A DNA stretch of 43,859 bases. Origin: an uncultured Bacilli bacterium. GTDB lineage: Bacteria; Bacillota_I; Bacilli_A; RF39; UBA660. The DNA is taken from positions 1 to 43,859 of the forward strand of contig CANQZC010000011.1 of NCBI GenBank assembly GCA_947628235.1, read 5' to 3'. The notes under the pieces were generated by a model. That model saw nothing but the letters and a program-made list of their open reading frames with translations, was not told the DNA's origin and did not search any database. Of the stretch, positions 1 through 6,751 are shown piece after piece; position 1 is the stretch's first letter; each line of letters opens with the position of its first letter. The position numbers and the translations under genes are program-made.

Positions 1-62
1 AATGTCTAAACTATAAAACACCAAACGAATTATTTAATGAGTATTTAAATTGTTGCACTTAA
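1..62 (+). mobile_element. 3' end of an IS30-family transposase, cut by window edge
   Basis: Reading from base 3, the frame encodes CLNYKTPNELFNEYLNCCT followed by TAA at 60-62. The NYKTPNELFNEYL ending is the usual C-terminus of IS30-family DDE transposases. The bases just after it (about 52-75, TTGCACTTAATTTGACAA) look like the right inverted repeat of such an element, so the insertion probably ends near base 75-85. The other end, the DDE core and any target duplication lie outside the window. Confidence 0.65.
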
Positions 63-196
63 TTTGACAAATTATCGTATAAAAATAAAAAATAGTTCCA
101 TTTTAAAATCAACACGAGACTATATTGTGGGTTTTGAAAGAAATGAAAAAAATTTCGCTATAGTTAGTTTTAGTTAGAAAAAAGAGGAATGGAACA

Positions 197-418
197 TTGA
201 AGATGAAAGTAGATTTAAAAGAATATGGTCGAGGTGCTTTCATTAAGATTATTCGTGAATGGACAGGACTTACTCAAAAAGAATTTGGAAAAACGATTGG
301 CAAAAGTGAAAGAACCATTCAAGAATATGAAGCAGGAACGACAAACTACAATATTAGAACATTAGAAAAAATAGCGAAGACATTTGATATTTCCATCTTG
401 GCTACGAAACGAAAATAG
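197..418 (+). CDS. XRE-family helix-turn-helix protein
   Basis: This is a 73-residue protein that is almost entirely one Cro/C1-type HTH domain (about residues 13-68). It reads IIREWTGLTQKEFGKTIG, then a recognition helix KSERTIQEYEAG. The start is TTG at 197, because AGAGGA at 183-188 sits 8 bases upstream; the in-frame ATG at 203 would be too far away. It is probably a DNA-binding transcription regulator acting as a dimer; the target is unknown. It lies just inside an IS30 end and is closed by its own terminator at 453-476, so it is a single-gene unit. There is no partner toxin gene, so a toxin-antitoxin role is not supported. Confidence 0.75.
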   Translation: MKMKVDLKEYGRGAFIKIIREWTGLTQKEFGKTIGKSERTIQEYEAGTTNYNIRTLEKIAKTFDISILATKRK

Positions 419-452
419 CAATGAGAAGTGGAAAGACTTGTAAAGTCCTATT

Positions 453-479
453 AAAAGAGAGTGTAAATTCTCTTTTTTT
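453..479 (+). terminator. Intrinsic terminator after the XRE gene
   Basis: An 8-bp stem, AAAAGAGA (453-460) with TCTCTTTT (469-476), encloses an 8-base loop and runs into a T tract. Confidence 0.75.
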
Positions 480-480
480 A

Positions 481-489
481 TGATATAAT
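481..489 (+). promoter_or_regulatory. Extended -10 promoter of the 454-residue protein gene
   Basis: TGATATAAT at 481-489 is a perfect extended -10 (TGn plus TATAAT). It lies 21 bases before the ATG at 511, with AGGAG at 499-503. No clear -35 is visible because that region overlaps the terminator hairpin. Confidence 0.55.
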
Positions 490-510
490 GAAAAAAATAG
501 GAGTGATAGG

Positions 511-1875
511 ATGGCGAAGGGAGTATCCTCTTCTCAAAATGAGAAGTTAAAACGATATATGGGAATTCGTTTCCTTATTGAAAATGAAGAAGCAAGGATA
601 AATTGCTCTAATTTTTTGTCATGCCTTTATTTAGCAGAGATAAATCATAGACCAGAAGATCTTAGGACTACTGTTACCTTATTAGGAAATACAGTTCGTG
701 CATGTCAAACAATAGAAGAGTTACAGGCTTTTGAAAAAGTAATCTTAGAAGCCTCTCAAATTGGTTCTTTAGGGTCACAATTAAAACAAGGAGGTCAACT
801 TTTAATTCAAAGAAGAATGGCTGCCTTAGAAAAAGAGAAAAAATTACCAGATCGAGTTTCTTCTCTTCTTCCTGGAAAGCAAGGAATTCAAAGTGCTTAT
901 CTAGATATTGAAATCCAATCTCCTAATCCTAATTTAGCCCTTCAACTACGCTCTTTATTAACGGCTTTAGCAGCTGCTGATATTTGTAAAAATAAACAGA
1001 CTGAAACTTTAGTTTTAAAAAGACTTCTTTCGGTAGCGTCTTGCTGCCATACCGAAGAAGAATTAGAAACATTCAAAAAGGCGATGGAGGAAGCTGCTAG
1101 TAAAGGAGGATTTGCGACTCTCTTTTATCCTGCTTTAAAACCTAATTTAACTTTAAAAGGACTAGCCGCTATGAATGAACGGTATGAGAGAATGAAATCT
1201 CAACAACCTACCCAAAAGGTAAGTACACCAGCTCCTAAAAAACCATTAGCTACCGATTATTTAGATCCAATCGGAGAAGAAAAAAAGCAAGAAGCGGAAG
1301 AAAAGATAGAAGAGGTAGAAGAATTAAAACCAGAAGAAAAAACATTATCTTCTACAGAAACTTATTTAGTAGAAGAATTCCAACATGATTATCATTTAGG
1401 AATTACTCGTTATCATGAAGTGTTTGATTCTCGTCGAAAACCAGTTACTGTTTTAGAGGATTTATTCTATCAACTTCGTCAATTAAAGGTTCGTCTTCAA
1501 GAAGTAACGGCTCTCTTACCAGAAGAAGAGGTAAGAAGAACTTATGGCGAATTAGAAGATGCGATTGCGACAACTCAGAAGTTCTATCTTCATGGATCTG
1601 ATGAAAAGAATCAATTTGTAACAAAATATAAAAGATGTATCTATGAATTTTCTGAAGTTGCCGAAGCAAGAAATAAACGAATGGAAGACTTAGAAGAAAT
1701 TTATGCCAAGTTCCGTCGGTTACTAGCCCTTTTAGAAGATACGGCAATGTGGCTTGAGAAAAAAGAAATTCATCGATATGAAGATGAAATAGAAGAAAAC
1801 TTACGAAAAATTAAAAAAATTATGACCCTCTTAGAAGAACAAGCACAAGCTGCTAAAAGAGCTACTTATTATTAG
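511..1875 (+). CDS. Hypothetical coiled-coil protein with internal duplication
   Basis: I do not recognise a named family for this 454-residue protein. There is no signal peptide or membrane segment, so it is probably cytoplasmic. The N-terminal part is a tandem duplication: residues 57-85 (LLGNTVRACQTIEELQAFEK...) match 172-200 (LLSVASCCHTEEELETFKK...) at an offset of 115. Residues about 230-285 are a charged, Glu/Lys-rich, Pro-containing linker. Residues about 290-450 are strongly helical and rich in L/E/K/R, probably coiled coil. The ATG at 511 has AGGAG 7 bases upstream. Its stop codon lies inside a terminator stem, so it is monocistronic. Confidence 0.8.
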   Translation: MAKGVSSSQNEKLKRYMGIRFLIENEEARINCSNFLSCLYLAEINHRPEDLRTTVTLLGNTVRACQTIEELQAFEKVILEASQIGSLGSQLKQGGQLLIQRRMAALEKEKKLPDRVSSLLPGKQGIQSAYLDIEIQSPNPNLALQLRSLLTALAAADICKNKQTETLVLKRLLSVASCCHTEEELETFKKAMEEAASKGGFATLFYPALKPNLTLKGLAAMNERYERMKSQQPTQKVSTPAPKKPLATDYLDPIGEEKKQEAEEKIEEVEELKPEEKTLSSTETYLVEEFQHDYHLGITRYHEVFDSRRKPVTVLEDLFYQLRQLKVRLQEVTALLPEEEVRRTYGELEDAIATTQKFYLHGSDEKNQFVTKYKRCIYEFSEVAEARNKRMEDLEEIYAKFRRLLALLEDTAMWLEKKEIHRYEDEIEENLRKIKKIMTLLEEQAQAAKRATYY

Positions 1876-1905
1876 AAAGAATAGAAAAATTCTTTCTTTT
1901 TTTTA
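1874..1905 (+). terminator. Terminator overlapping the stop codon
   Basis: A 9-bp stem, AGAAAGAAT (1874-1882) with ATTCTTTCT (1889-1897), is followed by a T run. The stem begins inside the TAG stop of the preceding gene. Confidence 0.85.
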
Positions 1906-1910
1906 TCAAT

Positions 1911-1940
1911 TTGACAAGCCTATTTAAAATATGTTACGAT
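1911..1940 (+). promoter_or_regulatory. Housekeeping promoter for the glucosaminidase-like gene
   Basis: There is a perfect -35 TTGACA at 1911-1916, an 18-base spacer, and -10 TACGAT at 1935-1940 with an upstream TG at 1932-1933. Confidence 0.7.
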
Positions 1941-1984
1941 AAACTCGCTTTCCCAAAAAAGGAATGAGATGAGGTGACTTAATC

Positions 1985-2635
1985 GTGAAAGCAAGCCAGA
2001 AGACGATATTACTCGTTGGTTTAACAGTAATAGATTGTATCGTTGGAGGGGTTATCATAAGAGAGTCTTTAGCAAGAAATCCTAAATCGGAAGCGAATTC
2101 TGTAGAAATGCTAGATTTAAATGGGGCTGAGGGACAAGAACCAGAAGTAACAACCCTTGTTATGGAAGAAAAAGTACCAGAGCCACAACAACCAGAAATT
2201 ATTGTAGAGGAAGAAGAAGTAGAAGAAGTTGTCTATGACGGTTTAACACTAGAGGAATTAGCGCAAAAGTTAGATCGTTCATTAAAGGGAACAATCGCAG
2301 GAAAAGGAGAGTTAATAGCTTCTTATTCTCTTGAAAAAGGAGTAGATCCTTATATTGCAACAGCAATTATGTTGCATGAAACAGGATGTACATGGAATTG
2401 TAGTACATTAGTTAAGAAATGTAATAATGTGGGAGGACAAAAAGGATCAGGATGTGGTTCTTACCGTTCTTTTAAAACATTAGAGGCAGGAATTAAAGGA
2501 TTTATTGACAATCTATCTAAAAACTATTTTTCTAAAGGATTAGATACTCCAAAAGAAATTAATAAAAAATATGCTGAAGACAAAAACTGGTATAAAAAAG
2601 TAGAATCTTATGTAAAGAAAATAAAGAATAAATAA
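1985..2635 (+). CDS. Membrane-anchored glucosaminidase-like cell wall hydrolase
   Basis: This 216-residue protein has an N-terminal membrane anchor or uncleaved signal (about residues 7-25). An acidic, Pro-rich stalk follows (about 45-85). The C-terminal domain, about 90-216, resembles the N-acetylglucosaminidase (LytD/Atl type) fold. The likely catalytic Glu is E132 in MLHETG, followed by S140, the NNVGG segment, and the YRSFKTLEAGIKGFI motif typical of that family. Four Cys (135, 139, 146, 157) sit in this domain and could form disulfides. It would cut peptidoglycan glycan strands outside the cell. The GTG start at 1985 is chosen because GAGGTGA lies at 1971-1977. It has its own promoter and terminator. 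The family fit is by motif only; a soluble lytic transglycosylase is the alternative. Confidence 0.7.
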   Translation: MKASQKTILLVGLTVIDCIVGGVIIRESLARNPKSEANSVEMLDLNGAEGQEPEVTTLVMEEKVPEPQQPEIIVEEEEVEEVVYDGLTLEELAQKLDRSLKGTIAGKGELIASYSLEKGVDPYIATAIMLHETGCTWNCSTLVKKCNNVGGQKGSGCGSYRSFKTLEAGIKGFIDNLSKNYFSKGLDTPKEINKKYAEDKNWYKKVESYVKKIKNK

Positions 2636-2637
2636 TC

Positions 2638-2661
2638 GAGTGGATGAACCACTCTTTTTTT
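2638..2661 (+). terminator. Intrinsic terminator
   Basis: GAGTGG (2638-2643) and CCACTC (2649-2654) form a stem with a 5-base loop, followed by seven T. Confidence 0.9.
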
Positions 2662-2859
2662 GTATTCCAATGTCAAAAAGGAATGTAAAGTGAAGAAATC
2701 CTCTTTTTTAAGAAAGAGATATCTTCTTTTTAAACCTTAAAATATCAATAATTTTATAGATAAAAGGTAAGAATTTATAAAAAGTGCCTTCCCTTTTATA
2801 GAGAAGAAAAATAAAATTTAAATTTTTTTATTAAAATGTTACTTTTGCTTCTTTATAAA
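2662..2859. other. AT-rich intergenic stretch with a second terminator-like hairpin
   Basis: No open frame of note is present here. A small inverted repeat (ATTCC 2664-2668, GGAAT 2680-2684) is followed by a longer two-tier hairpin. The outer arms are GAAGA 2692-2696 and TCTTC 2722-2726, the inner arms are CTCTTT 2701-2706 and AAAGAG 2713-2718, and five T follow. This could be a back-up terminator or the end of a short RNA. Confidence 0.4.
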
Positions 2860-2888
2860 TTGATATCCTTGACATTTTTTGTTATAAT
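2860..2888 (+). promoter_or_regulatory. Promoter of the 187-residue hypothetical gene
   Basis: TTGATA at 2860-2865, a 17-base spacer and TATAAT at 2883-2888 with TG at 2880-2881. This places transcription near 2895, so any start upstream of 2893 is excluded. Confidence 0.75.
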
Positions 2889-2904
2889 GAATATGGTGAA
2901 GAAT

Positions 2905-3468
2905 ATGAGTTGGTTTACGAGTAGTAATAAGAAAGAAATTAATTCTCAAGTTATGACAGCTTTAATTTATGAATCTGTTCGTATTCGTAGTGGAGAAATA
3001 GAACCTCTTTTTGATAAAGCAGGAGTGGTTTATGATCCGGTCGAAAATCAACTTGTGATTATGGCCATGAATTATGAAATATTAAACTGGGAACTTAGAA
3101 AGACAACTCCGAAAGAGACCGTTGATAATATTATGGAAATGGCCTACCGTAAATTTTATTATTCTCTTCAAATCGAGAAAGATAGAGTTGCGGAATATCA
3201 AAAGATTATGAATCATGCGAAAGAGAAAGCAGATGAAATCTTATTTGCAAAATGGAAACAAAAAGTTCCCAAACATATTCTTATTTTTAAATTGATATTG
3301 GAGTTAGAAGGAATTCGCGAAGAAATTTTAGAACCTACAAATCGAAGAGAATTAGAAATGCTATTAGATGGTTGGTTTAGAGTAGCGAAAGCAATTAATG
3401 ATGAGTATAAAGTAGTAGATAGTAAAGAAGACTTAGAAAGAAATAAACCGATTGATTTTGATTTTTAA
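2905..3468 (+). CDS. Hypothetical protein, 187 residues
   Basis: I do not recognise a family. The frame is open from 2836, but the promoter core (TTGATA 2860, TATAAT 2883) lies inside that extension. The start must therefore be ATG 2905, with GGTGA at 2895-2899, or at most ATG 2893. The leader RNA would be only about 10 bases. The product (MSWFTSSNKKEIN...) is soluble, mostly helical and rich in charged residues. It ends in an acidic tail (PIDFDF), and a hydrophobic segment near KHILIFKLILEL looks amphipathic rather than membrane-spanning. It stands alone, ahead of a gene with its own promoter. Confidence 0.7.
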   Translation: MSWFTSSNKKEINSQVMTALIYESVRIRSGEIEPLFDKAGVVYDPVENQLVIMAMNYEILNWELRKTTPKETVDNIMEMAYRKFYYSLQIEKDRVAEYQKIMNHAKEKADEILFAKWKQKVPKHILIFKLILELEGIREEILEPTNRRELEMLLDGWFRVAKAINDEYKVVDSKEDLERNKPIDFDF

Positions 3469-3497
3469 TTAAAAAATGTATTTTTATAAGTTTTTTA

Positions 3498-3506
3498 TGC
3501 TATAAT
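3498..3506 (+). promoter_or_regulatory. Extended -10 promoter of the PH-domain gene
   Basis: TGCTATAAT at 3498-3506. The -35 position (about 3478) is poor, so this would depend on the extended -10. Confidence 0.55.
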
Positions 3507-3527
3507 GTAGGTAATAATGGAGGATTT

Positions 3528-3929
3528 ATGACTGGAGATAGTACAAAGAATGTCGATTTTGAAATTTTATGGGAGGGAAAACCATCAGGACTTTGGCAGA
3601 GATTTTTGACTACTATCCATATGAATTTTACGACTTATCAAATTACAAAAGATGAGTTGATAGTAACGACTGGCTTTTTTAGAAAGAAAACCAATACCGT
3701 AGAATTATATATGTTAAAAGATCCAGATTCTACAGAAAGTTTATATCAACGTATATTAAAGATTGGAACCATTTCTGTTGTAGTCGATGCTCATGGAGCA
3801 ACCGATAGAGCAGGAACAAAGATTTTCTTGAGAAATGTAGTAGAGCCTGCAAAAGTAAGAAAATTATTAAGAGATGCCATAGAAGAAGATGTTATGGAGA
3901 GAAAGATAACTTATTTCGATAAAATATAA
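3528..3929 (+). CDS. Bacterial PH-domain-like protein
   Basis: This 133-residue protein resembles the bacterial PH-like domain found in YdbS/YdbT-type proteins (bPH2). It starts with ILWEGKPSG, then YQITKDELIVTTGFFRKKTNTVELYMLKDPD, and ends with the helix VRKLLRDAIEEDV. These correspond to the beta strands and closing helix of that fold. Unlike YdbS it has no membrane segments, so it is a free-standing domain, perhaps a protein- or membrane-binding adaptor. GGAGG at 3519-3523 is only 4 bases from the ATG, slightly close. The HTH gene at 3946 follows after 16 bases and is probably co-transcribed. The fold assignment is moderately sure; the function is unknown. Confidence 0.65.
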   Translation: MTGDSTKNVDFEILWEGKPSGLWQRFLTTIHMNFTTYQITKDELIVTTGFFRKKTNTVELYMLKDPDSTESLYQRILKIGTISVVVDAHGATDRAGTKIFLRNVVEPAKVRKLLRDAIEEDVMERKITYFDKI

Positions 3930-3945
3930 GATAGTTGGTGAGAAT

Positions 3946-4278
3946 ATGAATAGAAAGGTAGAAGCAGTTGAATTGATTAATAAGAAGCTAGCTGGTGAGA
4001 GTTTTTTATCGTACCAAGAAATTGCTACTATCACTGGTTATCACCCTAAATATATTTTAAAGTTAAAAAAAGAAATTCTTAATAACGAGATTCGTTTAGA
4101 ACATGGAAATAAAAATAGAAAGCCAATTAATACGATATCAGAACAAGAGAAAAAATATATTATAGACCTATATCGAAGATCAAATGTAAGTATTCGAAAG
4201 TTCTGTAAGTTTTATGGAAAAAGAAGTTATTCTTGTATCTATAATGTATTAAAAGAGGCGGATTTAATTCATCACTAA
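3946..4278 (+). CDS. Orphan transposase-like helix-turn-helix protein
   Basis: This 110-residue basic protein has two HTH-like units. The first (about residues 20-45) reads LSYQEIATITGYHPKYILKL. It is followed by HGNKNRKPINTISEQEKKYI, close to the HGNRGRPS...IS linker of ISNCY/IS481-type transposase N-termini. A second helical unit runs about 65-108 (IIDLYRRSNVSIRKFCKFYG). No catalytic DDE domain follows: the frame ends at TAA 4276-4278 and a terminator begins at once. GGTGAG at 3937-3942 precedes the ATG. It may be a domesticated DNA-binding domain used as a regulator, or the remnant of a transposase. It sits downstream of the PH-domain gene in the same transcript. Confidence 0.65.
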   Translation: MNRKVEAVELINKKLAGESFLSYQEIATITGYHPKYILKLKKEILNNEIRLEHGNKNRKPINTISEQEKKYIIDLYRRSNVSIRKFCKFYGKRSYSCIYNVLKEADLIHH

Positions 4279-4301
4279 AAAAAGCATTTTCATGCTTTTT
4301 T
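4277..4301. terminator. Bidirectional terminator between HTH gene and ppaC
   Basis: AAAAAAGCAT (4277-4286) pairs with ATGCTTTTTT (4292-4301). It has T runs on both strands and serves the converging genes on either side. Confidence 0.9.
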
Positions 4302-5923
4302 TATATGCTTTCATAAACTTCAACAATGGCAGGAATCATCTGTTTCTTTCTAGAAACAATAGAAGGAAGGAAATAACCTTGATAAATATTTTCTATACCA
4401 AAGGCATTTTCTACAATTTCTTTACTTTTTTCATTATAGTAAACATAAGATCCTTCTTTCATAATATCTGTTGCGAATAATAGGATCATTTCATAGTGTT
4501 GTTCTTTGACTGTATTTTCTAATACTTTTAAAAATTCTTCTTTCTTAAGTTCTAATTCTTCAATATCTAAAGTATTGATTTGACTAATTCCAATTTTATG
4601 ATTTTCTAAAGAAAAGTTTTTAAAATCTGTAAATAGAATCTCTTCCATCTCTTTTCCTTTTAAACTAGAACCTTTTTTAAACATCTCATAAGCATATTCT
4701 TCCATATTTACTTTCGCAATCTCAGAAAGATTATAGGCAATTTCTTTATCTAGTTCTGTTGTTGTAGGAGAGCGGAATAATAAAGTATCAGAGATAATAG
4801 CGGATAACATTAAACCAGCGATATCTTTAGGAATGGTAATTTTATTTTCTTTAAATAATAAATAGATAATACTAGAAGTACAACCAACAGTCATATTTCG
4901 AAAATTAATCGGTTGAGAAGTACCAATCGTTCCAATTTTATGGTGGTCGACAATCTCAATAATTTCTGCTTCTTCTAGACCATCGACACTCTGTTCCATC
5001 TCATTATGATCTACTAAAATAACTTTCTTTCGATGCTTATTAATAGCATCTTCTACTTGTACAACGCCTAAGCATTCTTTGATTGGGTTTAATACAGGAT
5101 ATACTTTATATCTTAGTTTATTTGCTTGTTCCATAAAATCTTTCACATAATCTTTTTCTTGGAAAGAAACAATGTTTTCTTTATACATAAGTGTTTCTGC
5201 GTAGTTACACATTCCTACTACTTTAACGACATTAAAAGTTCTTAACTTTGTTTTAATGACATTGACCCCTTTTTCTCTAGCAATCTCTAAATGATGTTCT
5301 TTAATTTCATTATTTCCGGTAACAACTAATAATTTGATACCAGATTCGACAGCATATTCAATAATACTATGTCTATCTCCAACAATTAGAATAGAATTTT
5401 GATCTAGAGGAATATCTTTAATAAAAGTAGTACTACGATAAGAAGCCACTAAGACATTTCCTTCAATTTCTTCATCAAATCGTAATACCTCTTCTCCCTG
5501 AAGAGTATCTAGAATGTTATCATAAGAAGTTTTAATTACATCATAATCCCAACTAATTAATTCTTCCATGATATCCTTCATAGAAAGGAGTCCCAATAAC
5601 TTTTTTCTATGATTGACAACAGGAATAGAACTAAGATGATATTTTCTCATATAGGAGATAGCACGATAGAGAGATTCATGTCTATCACAATATAAATCTT
5701 TCCCGTATTCAATATCTTTAATTTGTAATTTTACATCATTTAAATACATTGGTTCTTTGACATGAAAATAATCTAAAACAAACTTTGTTTCATTATTAAT
5801 ATCCCCTAAAATTCTAGGAATCGCATTTCCCCCTAAGGCATTTTTTAAGTAGGAGAGGGCAATCGCACTACAAACACTATCAGTATCTGGTTTCTTATGA
5901 CCAAAGACAAAAGTTGCTTTCAT
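4301..5923 (-). CDS. ppaC: Manganese-dependent (family II) inorganic pyrophosphatase with CBS/DRTGG insert
   Basis: This enzyme hydrolyses pyrophosphate to two phosphates in the cytoplasm. The DHH domain starts at once with GHKKPDTDS (H9, D13, D15 metal ligands) and continues, after a long insert, with IVDHHKIG and GCTSSIIY. The C-terminal DHHA2 domain carries the RSPTTTELD and KGSSLKGKE motifs. The insert (about residues 65-300) contains two CBS halves (YHLSSIPVVNHRKKLLGLLSM; KYPVLN-like YKVYPVLNPIKECLGVV) around a DRTGG-like domain. It marks the nucleotide-regulated CBS-PPase class, which is inhibited or activated by adenine nucleotides. At 540 residues it fits that class. The start is ATG at 5923, because AAAGGAGG lies just upstream; the frame's extra six codons include the ribosome site itself. 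Confidence 0.95.
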   Translation of the reverse strand: MKATFVFGHKKPDTDSVCSAIALSYLKNALGGNAIPRILGDINNETKFVLDYFHVKEPMYLNDVKLQIKDIEYGKDLYCDRHESLYRAISYMRKYHLSSIPVVNHRKKLLGLLSMKDIMEELISWDYDVIKTSYDNILDTLQGEEVLRFDEEIEGNVLVASYRSTTFIKDIPLDQNSILIVGDRHSIIEYAVESGIKLLVVTGNNEIKEHHLEIAREKGVNVIKTKLRTFNVVKVVGMCNYAETLMYKENIVSFQEKDYVKDFMEQANKLRYKVYPVLNPIKECLGVVQVEDAINKHRKKVILVDHNEMEQSVDGLEEAEIIEIVDHHKIGTIGTSQPINFRNMTVGCTSSIIYLLFKENKITIPKDIAGLMLSAIISDTLLFRSPTTTELDKEIAYNLSEIAKVNMEEYAYEMFKKGSSLKGKEMEEILFTDFKNFSLENHKIGISQINTLDIEELELKKEEFLKVLENTVKEQHYEMILLFATDIMKEGSYVYYNEKSKEIVENAFGIENIYQGYFLPSIVSRKKQMIPAIVEVYESI

Positions 5924-5951
5924 GATATCTCCTCCTTTCAAGCATTACTAG

Positions 5952-5979
5952 ATTATAACATAGAATGAAAAAAAATCAA
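5952..5979 (-). promoter_or_regulatory. Promoter of ppaC
   Basis: On the minus strand: TTGATT (complement of 5974-5979), a 16-base spacer, and TATAAT (complement of 5952-5957) preceded by TGT. Confidence 0.7.
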
Positions 5980-6010
5980 ACCAAAAAAATAAAAACTATC
6001 AAAACGAGTA

Positions 6011-6040
6011 GTATAAAAATTTGAAAAAACAAACAAACTA
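6011..6040 (+). promoter_or_regulatory. Candidate sigma-G promoter of the spoVT-like gene
   Basis: GTATA at 6011-6015, an 18-base spacer and CAAACTA at 6034-6040 match the sigma-G pattern GHATR-18-CATNHTA with one mismatch. B. subtilis spoVT is a sigma-G gene, which supports the reading. Confidence 0.5.
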
Positions 6041-6060
6041 TCTTTTAGAAGGGAGTTTGT

Positions 6061-6495
6061 ATGTCAAAGACAGCGATTGTTAGAAAGATAGATGATTTAG
6101 GGAGATTAGTGCTTCCTAAAGATATTCGTAGGATTTTAAATTTTCATACGGGAGATTTATTAGAACTAAGAGCAAACGAAGATAGTTTATCTATTACGAA
6201 ATATTCTAGTGTAGAAGATATTCGTTTTTTATCGGAAATTTTATTAAATGCGATTTATGAAAAATATCGAGTAGAAGGAATTTTGGTAGAGGAAGAAAAG
6301 ATTGTGAGTTATCCAACATTAGTTTCTCTTTCAAAGTTAGAAGAGAAAAAAGATATTTCAGAGAGATTAGAAATTCCAATTCTAAGAGAGGAGAAGGAAA
6401 TCGCTAAAATATTTTTATTTACCCAAGAAAATAAATATCAGGAACTTCTTTCCTTCCTCTCTTTATTTTTAAAGAAATATCTTGAAGAATGTTAA
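6061..6495 (+). CDS. spoVT: SpoVT-like AbrB-family regulator
   Basis: This 144-residue protein has an N-terminal AbrB/SpoVT swapped-hairpin DNA-binding domain (about residues 1-50: IVRKIDDLGRLVLPKDIRR, then GDLLELRANEDSLSITKY). The C-terminal half, about 55-144, has the right place and size for the GAF-like sensor domain of SpoVT (about 178 residues in B. subtilis), but is shorter. It would act in the developing forespore, tuning late sigma-G genes. GGGAG at 6051-6055 precedes the ATG. A sigma-G-like promoter precedes it. Its last codons contain the -35 of the T-box promoter. A general AbrB-type regulator is the alternative if the shorter sensor is not GAF-like. Confidence 0.8.
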   Translation: MSKTAIVRKIDDLGRLVLPKDIRRILNFHTGDLLELRANEDSLSITKYSSVEDIRFLSEILLNAIYEKYRVEGILVEEEKIVSYPTLVSLSKLEEKKDISERLEIPILREEKEIAKIFLFTQENKYQELLSFLSLFLKKYLEEC

Positions 6496-6510
6496 AAGAT
6501 ATGTTATAAT
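6482..6510 (+). promoter_or_regulatory. Promoter of the T-box/dut/metG transcript
   Basis: TTGAAG at 6482-6487, a 17-base spacer, and TATAAT at 6505-6510 with TG at 6502-6503. The -35 lies inside the 3' end of the spoVT-like gene. Confidence 0.85.
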
Positions 6511-6511
6511 G

Positions 6512-6736
6512 AGTCCATTGAAAAGGCAATGAAGGAAAGAAAAATAAGGACGATTTTAGTAGAGAGCTTGGTTAGGTGAAAGCAAGTAAATGGAAATTAT
6601 TTCGAATGGGTCTGGAGCTTTTTATAGGAAAGTATAAAACGATGATACCGCGTTAAGGTAATGAGATATAAAGAAATTTATAAATTAAGGTGGTACCGCG
6701 TAATCACGCCCTTATCTAGGGTGTGATTTTTTTTAT
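6512..6736 (+). ncRNA. T-box leader, methionine type
   Basis: The stem I landmarks are AGAGAGC at 6561-6567 and TGGAGC at 6613-6618. Between them, on the 3' side of the specifier loop, is GA-ATG-GG with ATG at 6606-6608. This is at the usual distance before TGGAGC and matches the metG gene downstream. TACC/GGTA at 6646-6660 fits stem III. The T-box sequence AAGGTGGTACCGCG lies at 6687-6700. The competing terminator is an 11-bp stem (6702-6712 with 6718-6728) plus a T run. Uncharged tRNA-Met would stabilise the antiterminator and switch on dut-metG. Confidence 0.93.
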
Positions 6737-6751
6737 AGATAGGAGGAAACT

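Noticed and set aside
197-418. XRE protein as the antitoxin of a toxin-antitoxin pair.
   Set aside because: No adjacent small gene is present on either side; it is a single gene with its own terminator.
2869-2888. TTGACA at 2869-2874 as the -35 of the hypothetical gene.
   Set aside because: It is only 8 bases from TATAAT at 2883. TTGATA at 2860 gives the correct 17-base spacing.
6607-6609. UGG (tryptophan) as the T-box specifier.
   Set aside because: It overlaps AUG at 6606-6608, but AUG has the usual distance to TGGAGC and agrees with the downstream metG.
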